DNA of 64,000 bases. Origin: JAFLTL01 sp964389525. GTDB lineage: Bacteria > Bacteroidota > Bacteroidia > Bacteroidales > Muribaculaceae. Positions 26,522 to 36,138 of this stretch are shown here, one piece after another; position 1 is the stretch's first letter; each line of letters starts with the position of its first letter. A program made the position numbers and the translations under genes. The stretch is taken from NCBI GenBank assembly GCA_964389525.1, contig CAYMEX010000001.1:273795-337794 (forward strand), in the 5' to 3' direction. The notes beneath the pieces were generated by a model. The model saw only the letters and a program-made list of their open reading frames with translations. It was not told the origin of the DNA and made no database searches.

Positions 26522-26547
26522 GGACGCACGAGCCGTGCGTCCCTACT
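26522..26547. repeat. Repeat family C hairpin, copy 3
   Basis: The 9-base arms and AGC loop are identical to the copy at 6924. It lies 27 bases after the yqeY stop and 46 before serS, and could act as a transcript end for yqeY, though no T-run follows. Confidence 0.88.
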
Positions 26548-26593
26548 CATGGGAGGCAATGAATGGAATGTTAATTGACTAAAGTAAAATAAA

Positions 26594-27865
26594 GTGCTTA
26601 CACTTCAACAGATAAAAGAGAATCCGGACCGCGTGATCGCGCGTCTGGCCGTAAAGGGTTTTGACGGGAAGGAGCCAATCGAGAGCGTTATCGCACTTGA
26701 CAACCAAAGAAAATCGCTGCAGCTGCAGAGCGACACTCTCGCTGCCGAACTGAACAAACTCGCGTCGTCGATCGGTGCCCTGATGAAGTCCGGCCAGAAG
26801 GCCGAGGCTGAGGAGGCTAAGGCCAAGGTTGCCGAAATCAAGGAAAAACAGAAGGCGTTTGCCGAGGATCTGGCAAAGACGGAGCTTGACATAAGAGAGA
26901 TACTTCTGAGCGTGCCTAATGTGCCGTATGAGGGAGTGCCCGAGGGGAAGAGCGCGGCCGACAATGTCGTAGAGAAGACCGGCGGTCCGATGCCCGACCT
27001 CGGTGAAGACGCTCTGCCTCACTGGGAGCTTGCCAAGAAATACAATATCATCGATTTTGATCTCGGCGTGAAGATAACGGGCGCAGGCTTCCCGGTGTAC
27101 ATCGGCAAGGGCGCACGTCTGCAGCGCGCACTTATCCAGTTCTTCCTCGACGAAGCCGGTAAGGCGGGCTACACCGAAATACAGCCGCCTTATGTCGTGA
27201 ACGAGGCATCGGGTATCGGCACGGGTCAGCTTCCGGACAAGGAGGGTCAGATGTATCACTGCGAGGTCGACAATCTGTATCTTATCCCGACGGCCGAGGT
27301 GCCTGTGACGAATCTCTACCGTGACGTGATACTGACCGCCGACAAACTTCCGATCAAGAACTGCGCATACTCGGCATGCTTCCGCCGCGAGGCCGGCAGC
27401 TACGGCAAGGATGTGCGCGGCCTGAACCGTCTGCATCAGTTTGACAAGGTCGAGATCGTGCGTATCGAGAAGCCTGAAAACTCGTATGCCGCTCTCGAGG
27501 AGATGAAAGACCATGTGCAGGGTCTGCTCGAACAGCTCGGTCTGCCCTGGCACATACTCCGCCTGTGTGGCGGTGACATGAGCTTCACATCGGCCATCAC
27601 ATTTGATTTCGAGGTGTTCTCGGCAGCCCAGAAGCGCTGGCTCGAGGTTTCGTCGGTATCGAATTTCGAGACTTATCAGGCCAATCGCCTGAAATGCCGC
27701 TACCGTGGCGAGGACAAGAAAACGCATCTCTGTCACACTCTCAACGGATCGGCTCTGGCATTGCCGCGCATCATGGCCGCTCTGCTCGAGAACAATCAGA
27801 CTCCTAACGGCATCGTCGTGCCTGAGGTGCTTCGCCGTTACACAGGATTTGATATCATAGATTAA
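26594..27865 (+). CDS. serS: Seryl-tRNA synthetase
   Basis: SerRS charges tRNA-Ser and tRNA-Sec. The N-terminal antiparallel coiled-coil arm spans about residues 25-105, and the class II core shows motif 2 (FRREAGSYGKDVRGLNRLHQF) and motif 3 (GSALALPRIMAALLENNQ). The 423 residues match the family. Translation begins at a GTG (26594), giving MLTLQQIKENPDRV, the normal start of the family; no ATG is available nearby. Confidence 0.97.
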   Translation: MLTLQQIKENPDRVIARLAVKGFDGKEPIESVIALDNQRKSLQLQSDTLAAELNKLASSIGALMKSGQKAEAEEAKAKVAEIKEKQKAFAEDLAKTELDIREILLSVPNVPYEGVPEGKSAADNVVEKTGGPMPDLGEDALPHWELAKKYNIIDFDLGVKITGAGFPVYIGKGARLQRALIQFFLDEAGKAGYTEIQPPYVVNEASGIGTGQLPDKEGQMYHCEVDNLYLIPTAEVPVTNLYRDVILTADKLPIKNCAYSACFRREAGSYGKDVRGLNRLHQFDKVEIVRIEKPENSYAALEEMKDHVQGLLEQLGLPWHILRLCGGDMSFTSAITFDFEVFSAAQKRWLEVSSVSNFETYQANRLKCRYRGEDKKTHLCHTLNGSALALPRIMAALLENNQTPNGIVVPEVLRRYTGFDIID

Positions 27866-27908
27866 GGGGCGGACAGACATAATCAGGCAAACCAATAGAC
27901 AAAGTGCT

Positions 27909-28955
27909 GTGGAGAAAGTAATCGTATTTAAATTCCGGGAGTTTACGGATGTCGTGATGACACTTCCGGTGCTTTACAGCGCTTGTCTGTGCCACAAGTC
28001 GTATGAGTTTGTGCTTGTGACAAAGGAGTCGCTTGTGGATCTCTTTGTGAATCCGCCCGCAAACCTGACAGTGACAAGCACCGGCCTGAAGGAATATGGC
28101 GGCATAAACGGCCCGAGGCGTCTATGGAAGGAGCTGAAGCAGAAGTATGACCCGTCGATCGTCGTTGACCTCGATGTGGATGTGATCACTCGACTTGTGA
28201 CGCTTAACGCCCGCATGGGCGGAGCGAAAACCTCGACGGTGACTCCTCCGCAGCGAAACGCGCGCCAGCTGACGAGAGAGACCAACAAGGTCATGCTTCC
28301 GCTTGTATCGGCGAGAGCCCGCTACAGAGAGGCGTTCTTCAGGGCCGGTCTTCCGGTGCAGGAGCGCTTTGATGGAATCTACGGTAATGGCGGCTGCGGC
28401 GATCCGGCTCTTTTCTCGGCCATAAGCGGCGTGAGGAAAGAGGGTGAGGTGTGGATCGGTATCGCTCCTTTTGCGAAATACCGCGGCAAGTCGTATCCGA
28501 CGGAACTTGTGGAAGAGGTTGTAGCGATGCTTGGCGCCGAGGTTTCCAATGCCAAGATCTTTCTTTTTGGCGGTGGCGCGGAGGAATGCCGCATACTTGC
28601 CGAGTGGGACAAAAAGTATGCGTTTGCCGTGTCTCCGGCCGTTGCCAAGATGGGATTGCCGGCCGAACTGTCGCTGCTCAGCCACATAGATGTGATGCTC
28701 ACGATGGACTCCGCCAACATGCACCTCGCTTCGCTTGTAGGAACGAAGTGCGTGACAATGTGGGGCGCGACGCATCCTTACTGCGGCTACAAGGGGTGGC
28801 GCCAGAGCGAATCGCTGAATCTGTCGCTGCCTATGCCGTGCCGGCCTTGCTCGCTTTATGGCGACAAACCGTGTCACCGCGGGGACTATCATTGTCTGAC
28901 GGCGATAAAGCCGCGAGTGGTTTGCGACAAGGTGAAGTCACTCCTGGAAATTTAA
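27909..28955 (+). CDS. Glycosyltransferase family 9 (heptosyltransferase-like)
   Basis: This 348-residue GT-B protein begins VIVFKFREFTDVVMTLPVL, the GT9 N-terminal pattern. The C-terminal half has the nucleotide-sugar site IDVMLTMDSANMHLASLVGTKCVTMWGATHP, the family's D-S-x-x-H signature. GT9 enzymes add heptose or related sugars to lipopolysaccharide core. Start is a GTG at 27909. It lies 43 bases after serS, not in an obvious LPS cluster. Confidence 0.88.
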   Translation: MEKVIVFKFREFTDVVMTLPVLYSACLCHKSYEFVLVTKESLVDLFVNPPANLTVTSTGLKEYGGINGPRRLWKELKQKYDPSIVVDLDVDVITRLVTLNARMGGAKTSTVTPPQRNARQLTRETNKVMLPLVSARARYREAFFRAGLPVQERFDGIYGNGGCGDPALFSAISGVRKEGEVWIGIAPFAKYRGKSYPTELVEEVVAMLGAEVSNAKIFLFGGGAEECRILAEWDKKYAFAVSPAVAKMGLPAELSLLSHIDVMLTMDSANMHLASLVGTKCVTMWGATHPYCGYKGWRQSESLNLSLPMPCRPCSLYGDKPCHRGDYHCLTAIKPRVVCDKVKSLLEI

Positions 28956-28983
28956 ACTTGTTACAAGATTTAAATCACTTCTC
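28951..28983. repeat. Solo terminal repeat related to elements E1 and E2
   Basis: TTTAAACTTGTTACAAG followed by ATTTAAATCACTTC looks like the inner part of the left end of E2 joined to the outer right end. It starts at the last bases of the GT9 gene. It may be a remnant left after internal loss. Confidence 0.5.
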
Positions 28984-29030
28984 AGTCTGAGATTATACCA
29001 GAATCAAGATACAAAGCATAAGATAAGGAA

Positions 29031-30638
29031 ATGTTGAAGAAAGTATTGTTCGCTTTCACGCTGGCTACAGGTGCGCTGATGTCGACCGCACAGCCGAGCA
29101 GTGTGGATGATGCCACTGTGGCAAAGATCCTCGAGATCGCGTCGAAGGACAATCAGGTGATGAATCATCTCGATATACTGACAGGCCGTTTCGGTGGCCG
29201 ACTGATAGGATCGGGCGCATATGAGGACGCTACTGCGTGGATGATCGACCAATACGGTCGATGGGGCGTAGCCGCTCATCTGGAGGAGGCCGGTGAGGTG
29301 CCTGTAGGCTTCAACCGCGGTCCCTGGTGGGGACGTCTGCACGCCGGCGGCGACGGTATGGAACTGCACTTCGCCACTCCGAGCTACACCGCCGGCACAC
29401 ATGGCACACAGCGCGGCCACGTTGTGCGCGAACCTAAATCGCAGGCCGATTTCGACCGACTCAAACACAAGCTGAAAGGCGCATGGGTTCTGCTTGACGG
29501 CAACCGCGGCGGTTTCGCTCTTGACAAGACAGCAGCCGGCGACTCGGTGAGGGCTGCGGTAAAAGCGAAAAACGACTCGATATCGAAGGAGAACTCACGG
29601 AAGAGCCGTGAGGCATGGGATAACGGAACCTATAATGATTTCAAACCGACGCCCCTCGAGTCGATGCCCGGACTCTTTTACAGAGAGATGGCCGATGCCG
29701 GCGTTCTTGGGTTTGTGATGAGCGCATCGCTGCCGATCAGGGCACTGTATGACCGCCCGCTTGTGAATGACAGCACAACGAATTTCTACAATCTGCCTAC
29801 ACAGCCTGAGATACTGCTCGACGAGCACCAGTTCGCCAAGATCGAGCAGATGGTGAAGGACAAGCGTGACATACAGCTTGAGTTTGACATAAGAAACCAC
29901 TTCCGTCTCGGCCCGGTGAAGTATCACTCGGTTGTAGCAGAAATACCGGGTACGGAGTTCCCTGACGAATATGTGATCGTGAGCGGCCACCTCGACGCAT
30001 TTGACGTTGCTACCGGTGCAGTGGACTGCGGAACCGGTATCGGTCCGATGATGGAGGCCGCGCGACTGCTTGCGGCCGCAGGTGCCAAGCCGAAACGTAC
30101 AATCAGGTTTGTGGCCTTCGCCGGCGAGGAATTCGGTCTGCTCGGAGCACACGCCTACGCCAAGGCGCATGAAAAGGAACTTGACAAGATATCGATGCTG
30201 TTTAACCGCGACGGCGGGCCGACGCCTGCAGTGGGCATGCGTGTGCCGGCTGCTATGGTAGACGACATAAAGGAGGCATCGAAGTATGTGCCGTTTATCA
30301 ATCCGGCATATCCCTGGGAGGTGCTTGTGGCCGAACCCCGTGTGAAACCGACAAAGACAGGTGGCACGGACGCCACGGTGTTTGACGTGCAGGGTGTTCC
30401 GACCTATGGTTTCTTTGAGCGTGACTTCAAAGGCTATGGTTTTGAGTATGGCGAGATCTGGCATACAGAAAATGATATACTGAACAAGGAGATACCCGAA
30501 TATCAGGAGCATACGGCTGTTGTAACGGCAATCGTGGCTCTCGGTGTCGCAAATCTTGATCATCAGCTGTCGCGCGAGGGGATGTATAAAGAGGCCCCCG
30601 CTGAGAATGTCAAGGATAAAAAATCAAAGAAGAAATGA
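29031..30638 (+). CDS. M28 family metallopeptidase, secreted
   Basis: This 535-residue zinc peptidase has a signal peptide at residues 1-21, a PA-like insert domain (about 120-260) and an M28 catalytic domain. Metal ligands are visible: His and Asp in SGHLDAFD and AVDCGTG, Glu-Glu in FAGEEFGLLG, Asp in FNRDGG, His in EIWHTEND. The usual D-D/N-G-(S/T)-G metal loop reads DCGTG here. The C-terminus is a lysine-rich tail (KDKKSKKK). The stop overlaps the start of the polyprenyl synthetase by 4 bases. Confidence 0.92.
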   Translation: MLKKVLFAFTLATGALMSTAQPSSVDDATVAKILEIASKDNQVMNHLDILTGRFGGRLIGSGAYEDATAWMIDQYGRWGVAAHLEEAGEVPVGFNRGPWWGRLHAGGDGMELHFATPSYTAGTHGTQRGHVVREPKSQADFDRLKHKLKGAWVLLDGNRGGFALDKTAAGDSVRAAVKAKNDSISKENSRKSREAWDNGTYNDFKPTPLESMPGLFYREMADAGVLGFVMSASLPIRALYDRPLVNDSTTNFYNLPTQPEILLDEHQFAKIEQMVKDKRDIQLEFDIRNHFRLGPVKYHSVVAEIPGTEFPDEYVIVSGHLDAFDVATGAVDCGTGIGPMMEAARLLAAAGAKPKRTIRFVAFAGEEFGLLGAHAYAKAHEKELDKISMLFNRDGGPTPAVGMRVPAAMVDDIKEASKYVPFINPAYPWEVLVAEPRVKPTKTGGTDATVFDVQGVPTYGFFERDFKGYGFEYGEIWHTENDILNKEIPEYQEHTAVVTAIVALGVANLDHQLSREGMYKEAPAENVKDKKSKKK

Positions 30639-31621
30639 AGACTCGCGGAGTATCGGAATACAAGAAACTCGCTGAGAAGGCTCTGCATGATCTCCATCTT
30701 GACCGTGAGACGCCGCGCGGACTTTTTGAGCCGATCGAGTATATGCTCGAGGGTGGTGGAAAGCGTCTGCGCCCAGTGCTCCTTCTTGCCGCAAGCGAGG
30801 CTGTCGGGGGCGATGCCGAGAAGTGTCTGCCTCAGGCCGCCGGTATAGAGATGTACCATAACTTCACTCTCCTTCACGATGACGTGATGGACCGTTCGCC
30901 TCTACGCCACGGAAAACCTACGGTGCACAGCAAGTGGGATGTGGCTACGGCGATACTGAGCGGCGACGCCATGCTGACAAAGGCAACACAGCTCATCACC
31001 GAAGGGCTGGAGGGGAGCGTGGCCGAGGAGGTGCTCGGAACGTTCAACGACACGGCCATGCTTGTCTATAAAGGGCAGCAGCTCGATATGGAGTTTGAGA
31101 GCCGCCTGGATGTTAAGCCCGCCGAATATCTCAGTATGATAGGGATGAAGACCGGCGCTCTTATCGCCGGTGCCTGTCTGATCGGAGCAACGGCCGGCGG
31201 ATCAGAGAATCATGAGGTCGGCCCGGCTTTATATAAATACGGCATGAATCTCGGCATCGCTTTTCAGATACAGGATGATCTGCTCGACACCTATGGCGAT
31301 GAAAAAGTGTTCGGTAAACCGATCGGCGGCGATATACTCAATGACAAGAAGACATGGCTTCTTGTTAACGCGCTGCAGAGCGGTTCGGGCAAAGAGCTGA
31401 AAGAGATCATCACCGGCAAGAGTCTGCAGGGCGAAGCCAAGATCGAGGCTGTCAGGGCAATATATGATCGTGAGAATATCAGAGAACACTCGCTGGAGAT
31501 GCTTGAAATGAGCATTGCAGGCGCGATCAAGTCGCTTGACAGCGTGAAGGATAAAATCACTCCTGAGTCTTATGATGTGCTTCGCGGTTATGTCGAGGGA
31601 CTGACCGGCAGGGTGAAGTGA
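30635..31621 (+). CDS. Polyprenyl synthetase (trans-prenyltransferase)
   Basis: This 328-residue prenyl diphosphate synthase chain-elongates isoprenyl diphosphates. The first Asp-rich motif is LLHDDVMD with DRSPLRHGKPT, and the second is FQIQDDLLD. The GGGKRLRP substrate site is near residue 39. Length is typical of short-chain (geranylgeranyl/farnesyl) or octaprenyl enzymes, which cannot be separated by eye. Position just upstream of the men genes suggests it could supply the menaquinone side chain. It starts inside the last codon of the M28 gene. Confidence 0.92.
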   Translation: MKTRGVSEYKKLAEKALHDLHLDRETPRGLFEPIEYMLEGGGKRLRPVLLLAASEAVGGDAEKCLPQAAGIEMYHNFTLLHDDVMDRSPLRHGKPTVHSKWDVATAILSGDAMLTKATQLITEGLEGSVAEEVLGTFNDTAMLVYKGQQLDMEFESRLDVKPAEYLSMIGMKTGALIAGACLIGATAGGSENHEVGPALYKYGMNLGIAFQIQDDLLDTYGDEKVFGKPIGGDILNDKKTWLLVNALQSGSGKELKEIITGKSLQGEAKIEAVRAIYDRENIREHSLEMLEMSIAGAIKSLDSVKDKITPESYDVLRGYVEGLTGRVK

Positions 31622-31678
31622 CTGCGTTATTTTAAGAACACAAGCGCAGACGCCAAGCGGCAATGCCTGAATTGAGGT

Positions 31679-31703
31679 GGACGCACGAGCCGTGCGTCCC
31701 TAC
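31679..31703. repeat. Repeat family C hairpin, copy 4
   Basis: The same arms and AGC loop as at 6924, ending CCCTAC. A family D hairpin follows 20 bases later, the same pairing of C then D as at 6924/7034. Confidence 0.88.
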
Positions 31704-31722
31704 AATCGACGTCATATTATTT

Positions 31723-31746
31723 GGGCGTACTGTCGCACGCCCCTAC
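31723..31746. repeat. Repeat family D hairpin, copy 3
   Basis: This is identical over 24 bases to the copy at 7034. It lies 40 bases before the tatD start codon and does not show the TGTGTCAA box seen near the other copies. Confidence 0.88.
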
Positions 31747-31786
31747 AAATCAACATCGTATAAAACAAGTTATAGAGACTAAGCAG

Positions 31787-32572
31787 ATGAGGCTTATTGA
31801 CTCACATACACATTTATACTTCGAGGATTACGAGCCCTCGCCGGAGAGTGCGGTTGAAAGAGCACTTGCGGCGGGGGTCGTGCATATGGTGTTTCCGGGT
31901 GTTAACCGTGAGACGATCGAGCCGGCCAAGCGACTTCACCGGCTGTATGCCGAAAACACCTCGATCGCTGTCGGGCTTCACCCTTGCGACGTAAAGCCGG
32001 AGACGATGGAAGAGGAGCTGGCGGCTGTCGACCGGGAGCTTTTGGAGAATCGGGGAATGTATTGTGCGGTCGGAGAAGTAGGCATAGATCTGCACTGGGA
32101 TGCCACGACGCTCGACCTGCAGATGCAGGCGTTTGACCGCCAGGCGCGTCGTGCTTTAGAGCTCGGTCTGCCACTGATAATACACAGCCGCGACGGCCTT
32201 GACGCCACGCTCGAGGTGCTTCGCGGACTGCCTGATATGCCTCAGGCCGTGCTTCACAGTTTCGGAGGATCGGCCAAGGATGCGGAACGCGTGCTTGAGG
32301 AGTTCGGCGGAATGTATTTCGGCATCAACGGTATAGTGACGTTCAAGAAGGCTACGACCAAAGAGGTGCTCCCGGTTGTGCCGCGCCGCCAGCTTCTGCT
32401 TGAGACGGATGCTCCATATCTTGCCCCTGTGCCCGAGCGCGGCAAACGGAATGAAAGTTCCTATCTTGTGCATACCGCCCGTTTTGTGGCAAATGAGATG
32501 GGCATGAGCGCCGATGAGCTTGGCGAACTGACGACGGAAAACGCCTGCCGTCTATTCGGGATAAGATTGTGA
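31787..32572 (+). CDS. tatD: TatD family hydrolase
   Basis: This 261-residue metal-dependent hydrolase has a TIM-barrel fold. Metal-binding motifs are seen: DSHTHLYF at the N-terminus, GEVGIDLHWD, HSRDGLDATLEVL, HSFGGSAKDA, and ETDAPYLAPVPERGKRNESSY. TatD-type enzymes have DNase and 3'-5' exonuclease activity. The frame runs upstream to 31721, but that part is the family D repeat; the ATG at 31787 gives the normal MRLIDSHTH start. The TGA is followed two bases later by a possible GTG of menD. Confidence 0.93.
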   Translation: MRLIDSHTHLYFEDYEPSPESAVERALAAGVVHMVFPGVNRETIEPAKRLHRLYAENTSIAVGLHPCDVKPETMEEELAAVDRELLENRGMYCAVGEVGIDLHWDATTLDLQMQAFDRQARRALELGLPLIIHSRDGLDATLEVLRGLPDMPQAVLHSFGGSAKDAERVLEEFGGMYFGINGIVTFKKATTKEVLPVVPRRQLLLETDAPYLAPVPERGKRNESSYLVHTARFVANEMGMSADELGELTTENACRLFGIRL

Positions 32573-32603
32573 AGTGACTCCGACTTCTAAAACAACAGAT
32601 GCA

Positions 32604-34304
32604 ATGATGACGACGGAAAAATACGGTTGCCGCGCTCTGGCCGGAATCATGCGGGGGCATGGCGTGGAGGATGCCGTGCTCTGCCCCGGTTCGCGTGATC
32701 TGCCGCTTGTCATGGCATTCGCAAGGGAGAATGGGATCAGGTGTCACACGGCCATTGATGAGCGTTCGGCCGCATTCATGGCACTTGGTCTGTCGATAGC
32801 TACCGGCAAGCCAGTTGTGACCGTCTGCACCTCGGGAACGGCACTGCTGAATATGGCTCCTGCCGTGGCGGAGGCATACTACAGGAATGTGCCGCTGATA
32901 GTTGTGAGCGCCGACCGTCCGGCAAGGTGGATAGATCAGGCCGACAGCCAGACGATGAAGCAGCCGGGGGTGCTGTCGAATATCGTGAAACGGAGCTACA
33001 ACATAGTGGCCGAGGCCGAGAGCGGGGATGCCAGATGGTATGTAGACCGCACTCTCAATGACGCGGCGATAACCGCTACAACAGGTCGACGTGGGCCGGT
33101 GCACATCAACGTCGAGACAGACGAACCTCTGAACGGCGAGACTGACGCCGATCCGTCGTCGTACAGGATAATACGCCGCGCCGAGACGCACATGTCGCTT
33201 ACAGACGATGCAAGAAAAGAGCTGGCAGCAAAAATGCTCGGATGCCGGAAAGTGCTTGTGCTCGCCGGGTGCATGGCACCTAACGACGCTCTGAACAAGG
33301 CAATCGTGCGGCTGGCTGAAAATGGAAATGTGGCGGTGCTCGCAGAGCCGCTTTCCAATCTCAGCACCGGGATAGGAAACATCGAGGCATCGCTGTGCCG
33401 CCTCGGAAAGGAAGGGCGTGAAGAGATGGTCCCCGACCTGCTGATAACGATAGGCGGCGCTATCGTGTCGGGACCGGTGAAAAAATGGCTCCGTGAGTCA
33501 GCTCCCGCCGAGCACTGGCATGTGGCGGAGGGGGATGGCACGACAGACACATTCATGCACCTGACAGAACGCATCGACATGAAGCCTGAGGATTTCTTCA
33601 GGGAGACTGCCGGAGCCATGAGGCGGGGCGTGAAATATGGCGGCGAGGGATCGGACTACGGGGAAAGATGGAGGAAAGTGTCGGATGAAGCCTACAAGGC
33701 TTTGGACGAGCTGACGGAATGGAGCGACATGGCTGCGATGAATGTCATCGCGGGGATGTTGCCGGCGAGAGCAAACGTGCAGCTGTCGAACGGCATGACT
33801 GTGAGATATTATGAATGGGTGAGCCGCCGCCGGGCGCATCGAGCCGACTGCAACCGTGGCGTAAGCGGCATCGACGGCTCGACGTCGACCGCCATAGGCG
33901 CTTCGATAGCCTACAACGGCCTGACCGTGTTGCTTACCGGCGACATGAGCGCGCAATATGACATAGGCGCGCTTGCATCGGTGAGAGCTGCGGGCGACCG
34001 ACTGAAGATGGCGGTATTTGCCAACGGAGGCGGCAATATCTTCAAATATATAAAGAATACGCGCGACACGGCTGAGACCGGCGAATTTCTATATAACAAA
34101 GTCGACACTGACTGGAGAAAGACCGGCGAGGCTTACGGGATGGCGGTGTATGAGGCGCATGACATGGCGTCGCTGAACAGGGAGGCAGCGAAGTGGCTCG
34201 GGGAGACCGGGCGGAGCGCCATGCTCGTAGTGCACACCGATGCCGACACCAACGCGCAGGTGATGAGAGCTATTATAAAAAAGTATAATCATGGAATGGA
34301 GTAA
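32604..34304 (+). CDS. menD: 2-succinyl-5-enolpyruvyl-6-hydroxy-3-cyclohexene-1-carboxylate synthase MenD
   Basis: MenD is a thiamine-diphosphate enzyme that joins isochorismate and 2-oxoglutarate, the first committed menaquinone step. Motifs include VLCPGSRDLPLV, DERSAAFMALG with the ThDP-activating glutamate, TSGTALLNMAPAVAEAYY, SADRPARWIDQADSQTMKQPG and the late GDMSAQYDIGAL. ATG at 32604 is preferred because MMTTEKYGCRALA aligns with the family start; GTG at 32574 is in frame and would add ten residues. It is followed directly by menB, with a 14-base overlap. Confidence 0.93.
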   Translation: MMTTEKYGCRALAGIMRGHGVEDAVLCPGSRDLPLVMAFARENGIRCHTAIDERSAAFMALGLSIATGKPVVTVCTSGTALLNMAPAVAEAYYRNVPLIVVSADRPARWIDQADSQTMKQPGVLSNIVKRSYNIVAEAESGDARWYVDRTLNDAAITATTGRRGPVHINVETDEPLNGETDADPSSYRIIRRAETHMSLTDDARKELAAKMLGCRKVLVLAGCMAPNDALNKAIVRLAENGNVAVLAEPLSNLSTGIGNIEASLCRLGKEGREEMVPDLLITIGGAIVSGPVKKWLRESAPAEHWHVAEGDGTTDTFMHLTERIDMKPEDFFRETAGAMRRGVKYGGEGSDYGERWRKVSDEAYKALDELTEWSDMAAMNVIAGMLPARANVQLSNGMTVRYYEWVSRRRAHRADCNRGVSGIDGSTSTAIGASIAYNGLTVLLTGDMSAQYDIGALASVRAAGDRLKMAVFANGGGNIFKYIKNTRDTAETGEFLYNKVDTDWRKTGEAYGMAVYEAHDMASLNREAAKWLGETGRSAMLVVHTDADTNAQVMRAIIKKYNHGME

Positions 34305-35106
34305 GATAAAAGATTACGAAGACATATTGTTTGAACGTCGCGGCGCGATCGCCAAGATCACTATAAACCGCCCGCGCGTGTATAACGCTTTCCGCCCCAA
34401 GACCAACACGGAGATGCTCGAAGCCATGAACATATGCCGTGAGGACGCATCGATAGGGGTGATAATACTGACCGGCGCCGGAGACAAGGCATTCTGCTCG
34501 GGTGGCGACCAGAATGTGAAAGGTTCGGGCGGCTATATCGACGGCGACGGAGTGCCTCGCCTGAATGTGCTTGACCTGCACCGTGCCATAAGGTCGATAC
34601 CCAAACCTGTGATAGCGATGGTGAACGGCTATGCTATCGGCGGCGGAAACGTGCTTCAGGTGATATGCGACCTGACTATCGCGAGCGAAAATGCCAAGTT
34701 CGGCCAGACCGGTCCTAAGGTCGGCAGCTTTGACGCGGGATTCGGATCGTCGTATCTCGCGCGGTGTGTGGGGCAGAAAAAAGCGCGTGAGATATGGTTT
34801 CTCTGCCGCCAGTACACGGCCGCCGAGGCTCTGGAAATGGGAATGGTGAACGCTGTGGTGCCTCTTGAGAAACTTGAGGAGACCACGGTGGAATGGTGTG
34901 AGACGATATTGAAGCGCAGCCCGCTTGCCATACGCATGATCAAGCGTGCTCTGAACGCCGAACTTGACGGCCAGCACGGTCTCATGGAGTTTGCGGGTGA
35001 CGCGACACTGCTTTATTATCTGATGGACGAGGCTCAGGAGGGACGCAACGCATTCCTTGAAAAACGTGACCCGGACTTCGGTAAATTCCCGAAATTCCCC
35101 GGCTAA
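34291..35106 (+). CDS. menB: 1,4-dihydroxy-2-naphthoyl-CoA synthase MenB
   Basis: MenB closes the naphthoquinone ring from succinylbenzoyl-CoA. This crotonase-fold protein (271 residues) has ITINRPRVYNAFRPKTNTEM, the oxyanion-hole CSGGDQNVKG, NGYAIGGGNVLQV and the diagnostic TGPKVGSFDAGFGSSYLAR. The C-terminal LLYYLMDEAQEGRNAF matches the family. It begins within menD and is followed 15 bases later by menC. Confidence 0.96.
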   Translation: MEWSKIKDYEDILFERRGAIAKITINRPRVYNAFRPKTNTEMLEAMNICREDASIGVIILTGAGDKAFCSGGDQNVKGSGGYIDGDGVPRLNVLDLHRAIRSIPKPVIAMVNGYAIGGGNVLQVICDLTIASENAKFGQTGPKVGSFDAGFGSSYLARCVGQKKAREIWFLCRQYTAAEALEMGMVNAVVPLEKLEETTVEWCETILKRSPLAIRMIKRALNAELDGQHGLMEFAGDATLLYYLMDEAQEGRNAFLEKRDPDFGKFPKFPG

Positions 35107-35121
35107 GACGCTACAGGAGCG

Positions 35122-36138
35122 ATGAAGGCGAGGTGGTATAAACATAGGCTGCAGTTCAAGGAGACGGCGATCACGTCGCGCGAACGGCTCGACTACAAGA
35201 CGACCTACATACTTGAGCTTTGGGATGAGAAGAACCCGGAAGCAAAGGGGGTGGGTGAGATCGCTCTTTTCGAGAGTCTGAGCAAAGAAGCCGGCCCCGG
35301 TTTTGAACCTCGGCTGGATGAGGTTACGGCCCGGATAAATCGCGGCGAGCAGACTGCTGAAATACAGGAAAGCAGCATCATATTCGGCATGGAGACGGCT
35401 ATGGCCTCGCTCGCTGCGGGAGGCGGTCAGGAACTCTGGCCGTCGGCATTTACCCGCGGAGACATGCCGATAAGGATCAACGGCCTCGTGTGGATGGGGG
35501 ATTACCGACAGATGAAGGAGCGCATAAAAAAGAAGCTCGACGAGGGCTTCGGGTGCGTGAAGCTGAAAATCGGCGGCATTGATTTTGATGACGAGATGGA
35601 ACTGCTCAGACTGATCAGGCGCGATTACGGGCGCCGGGATCTGGAGTTGCGTCTTGACGCCAACGGTTCGTTCACTCCCGACAACGCTCTCGAGAGACTC
35701 GGACGCCTGTCGGAATATGATATACACTCTCTGGAACAGCCGATCAAGGCCGGTCAGGCCGAGGAGATGAGACGCATCGTGGAGAAAAGTCCGATCGCTA
35801 TCGCTCTTGACGAGGAACTGATAGGGACACGCAGCCGCGATGAGAAGACCGCACTGCTTGAGGCGATCGAACCGGCATATATCGTGCTCAAACCGTCGCT
35901 TGCCGGTGGCCTGGCCCACTCGAAGGAGTGGATCGACATAGCCAAAGAGCATGGCACGGGGTGGTGGATCACCTCGGCTCTCGAGTCGAACATAGGACTG
36001 AACGCGCTGGCACAGTTTGTCGCGCTGCAGAACCCGACAATGCCGCAGGGACTCGGAACGGGAGAACTTTATGTGGAGAATTTCCCGTCGCCTCTGAGGC
36101 GCGAGGGAGAAAACCTGTGGTATGGTCTTCCGGGATAA
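35122..36138 (+). CDS. menC: o-Succinylbenzoate synthase MenC (enolase superfamily)
   Basis: MenC dehydrates SHCHC to o-succinylbenzoate. In this 338-residue protein the enolase-superfamily catalytic set is visible: KLKIGG with the catalytic lysines, LDANGSF (first metal Asp), LEQPIK (Glu), LDEELIG (Asp), and the last lysine in IVLKPSLAGG. Context between menB and menE makes MenC certain over related dipeptide epimerases or muconate enzymes. Its end overlaps menE by 17 bases. Confidence 0.94.
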   Translation: MKARWYKHRLQFKETAITSRERLDYKTTYILELWDEKNPEAKGVGEIALFESLSKEAGPGFEPRLDEVTARINRGEQTAEIQESSIIFGMETAMASLAAGGGQELWPSAFTRGDMPIRINGLVWMGDYRQMKERIKKKLDEGFGCVKLKIGGIDFDDEMELLRLIRRDYGRRDLELRLDANGSFTPDNALERLGRLSEYDIHSLEQPIKAGQAEEMRRIVEKSPIAIALDEELIGTRSRDEKTALLEAIEPAYIVLKPSLAGGLAHSKEWIDIAKEHGTGWWITSALESNIGLNALAQFVALQNPTMPQGLGTGELYVENFPSPLRREGENLWYGLPG

